From an uncultured Lactobacillus sp. (GTDB lineage Bacteria > Bacillota > Bacilli > Lactobacillales > Lactobacillaceae): DNA of 64,000 bases. The stretch is from positions 113,206 through 177,205 of the forward strand of contig CAJUNC010000002.1 in NCBI GenBank assembly GCA_910587695.1, read 5' to 3'. Position 1 is the first letter of the stretch, and every line of letters starts with the position of its first letter. The translations under genes were made by a program, and so were the position numbers. Shown here in pieces: positions 63,431-64,000 of the stretch. Under the pieces are notes generated by a model. It did not search any database and was not told where the DNA came from. It saw only the letters and a list, made by a program, of their open reading frames with translations.

Positions 63431-63488
63431 TTTATGTGTTGCGTATTTATTTTATGGTAGCAATAAATTGATAGAACGGAGAGAAAGA

Positions 63489-64000
63489 ATGGATAATTTT
63501 GAAGTGAAGAAGCACTACAAAATGTATAAAGCAGGAAAAAATTGGGTAGTAGCTCCACTGATCACTGTAGGGGTCGTTACAGGGATCGCAATAGGGACAT
63601 CGATATCCATGGCAGATGAAGTTAGTGTGAGCAATGAAGATGTTCAAGTAGCTCGATATGTAAAAAGTTTAAATTTTGACAATAATTCAGTTTCTAACGA
63701 AGATGAAATATTAAAAAATAATGATTATAACGATAAAAAAGAAATTGAAAAAACGGATGAAACAAAGGATGCTAATAATGATGAGAAGATAACAAATGAA
63801 ACTGTGGCTCAAAGTAATGTATCTGGAGAACGATCTGTTACTGATAATACAGCTGATAAAGTTACTGGGGAACAAAAAATAGAGGGTCATTGGTATTTGT
63901 TTAATGATCAAGGCGAGGTACAACAAGGACTTCAAGATCTTCATTCGTACGGATCAGAAAAGCATGCTTACTATAATGAAGATGGGCAAATGCAATATGG
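63489..64000 (+). CDS. Secreted KxYKxGKxW protein with glucan-binding repeats, 3' end outside window
   Basis: The frame is open from ATG 63489, after GGAGAGAAAG, to the window end (about 170 residues). It starts with a KxYKxGKxW signal (HYKMYKAGKNWVVAP, cleavage near SMADE), then an Asn/Asp/Glu/Lys-rich linker, then the first glucan-binding-type repeat (EGHWYLFNDQGEVQQG, YYNEDGQMQYG). The layout is that of the GH70 gene just upstream, so it is likely a second glucansucrase or a glucan-binding protein; the catalytic part is beyond the window. It has its own promoter and palindrome. Confidence 0.85.
   Translation, partial: MDNFEVKKHYKMYKAGKNWVVAPLITVGVVTGIAIGTSISMADEVSVSNEDVQVARYVKSLNFDNNSVSNEDEILKNNDYNDKKEIEKTDETKDANNDEKITNETVAQSNVSGERSVTDNTADKVTGEQKIEGHWYLFNDQGEVQQGLQDLHSYGSEKHAYYNEDGQMQY

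Overview
The window looks like a chromosomal segment of a low-GC lactic acid bacterium, most probably a Ligilactobacillus (Lactobacillus) relative. The indications are a fruRKA operon, DegV proteins, Firmicute-type T-box and preQ1 riboswitches, KxYKxGKxW signal peptides, a GH70 glucansucrase, and EPS genes of the Wzx/Wzy type. Genus is inferred from gene content only. I saw no rRNA, tRNA, IS element, prophage or CRISPR array.

Layout: (1) 0-5 kb: the end of a UPF0210 gene, then the fructose operon fruR-fruK-fruA. (2) 5-17 kb: envelope glycopolymer genes: an LtaS-type sulfatase-fold enzyme, a PTPS-related membrane protein, an acyltransferase-3 protein, and a YfhO / GtrB-like / GtrA-like trio that fits a three-component extracytoplasmic glycosylation system. 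An inverted amino-acid permease interrupts this group. It is preceded by a threonine-rich leader peptide and a terminator, which fits ribosome-mediated attenuation. A parS-like palindrome lies beside it. (3) 17-29 kb: a galactofuranose-type polysaccharide locus with glf, a flippase, two Galf-transferase-like paralogues and two polymerase-like paralogues, then convergent glycosyltransferases with a priming transferase. (4) 29-33.4 kb: a P1B-type metal ATPase behind Fur/PerR-like boxes, a DegV protein, and divergent comK-like and ComX/SigH-like genes. (5) 33.5-45.5 kb: a second, Wzy-dependent EPS locus in unusual order: rmlACBD, glycosyltransferases, wzy, wzx, and only then chain-length/kinase/phosphatase genes and the priming transferase. 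(6) 46-55.8 kb: housekeeping and transport: an amino-acid ABC transporter, an XRE regulator, YitT, a Tyr-type T-box with an NhaC-family transporter, TerC, GNAT, thioredoxin, DegV, SDR, a DUF2829 protein and QueT under a preQ1-I riboswitch. (7) 55.9-64 kb: a GH25 lysozyme and a GH70 glucansucrase that share glucan-binding repeats, plus the start of a third secreted protein of the same design.

Functionally, most of the window builds or modifies the cell surface: glycosylated lipoteichoic-type polymer, two heteropolysaccharides, and a secreted alpha-glucan with its binding proteins. The two heteropolysaccharide loci each have a priming transferase and a flippase, but only the second has the wzd/wze/wzb control module.

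The most notable signals are the Thr-leader attenuator, the adjacent comK and comX-like genes, the extreme GATC enrichment of host-type genes and its absence from the EPS core at 36.9-42.5 kb, a perfect 22-bp palindrome in front of the last gene, and the lysozyme that shares its binding module with the neighbouring glucansucrase.
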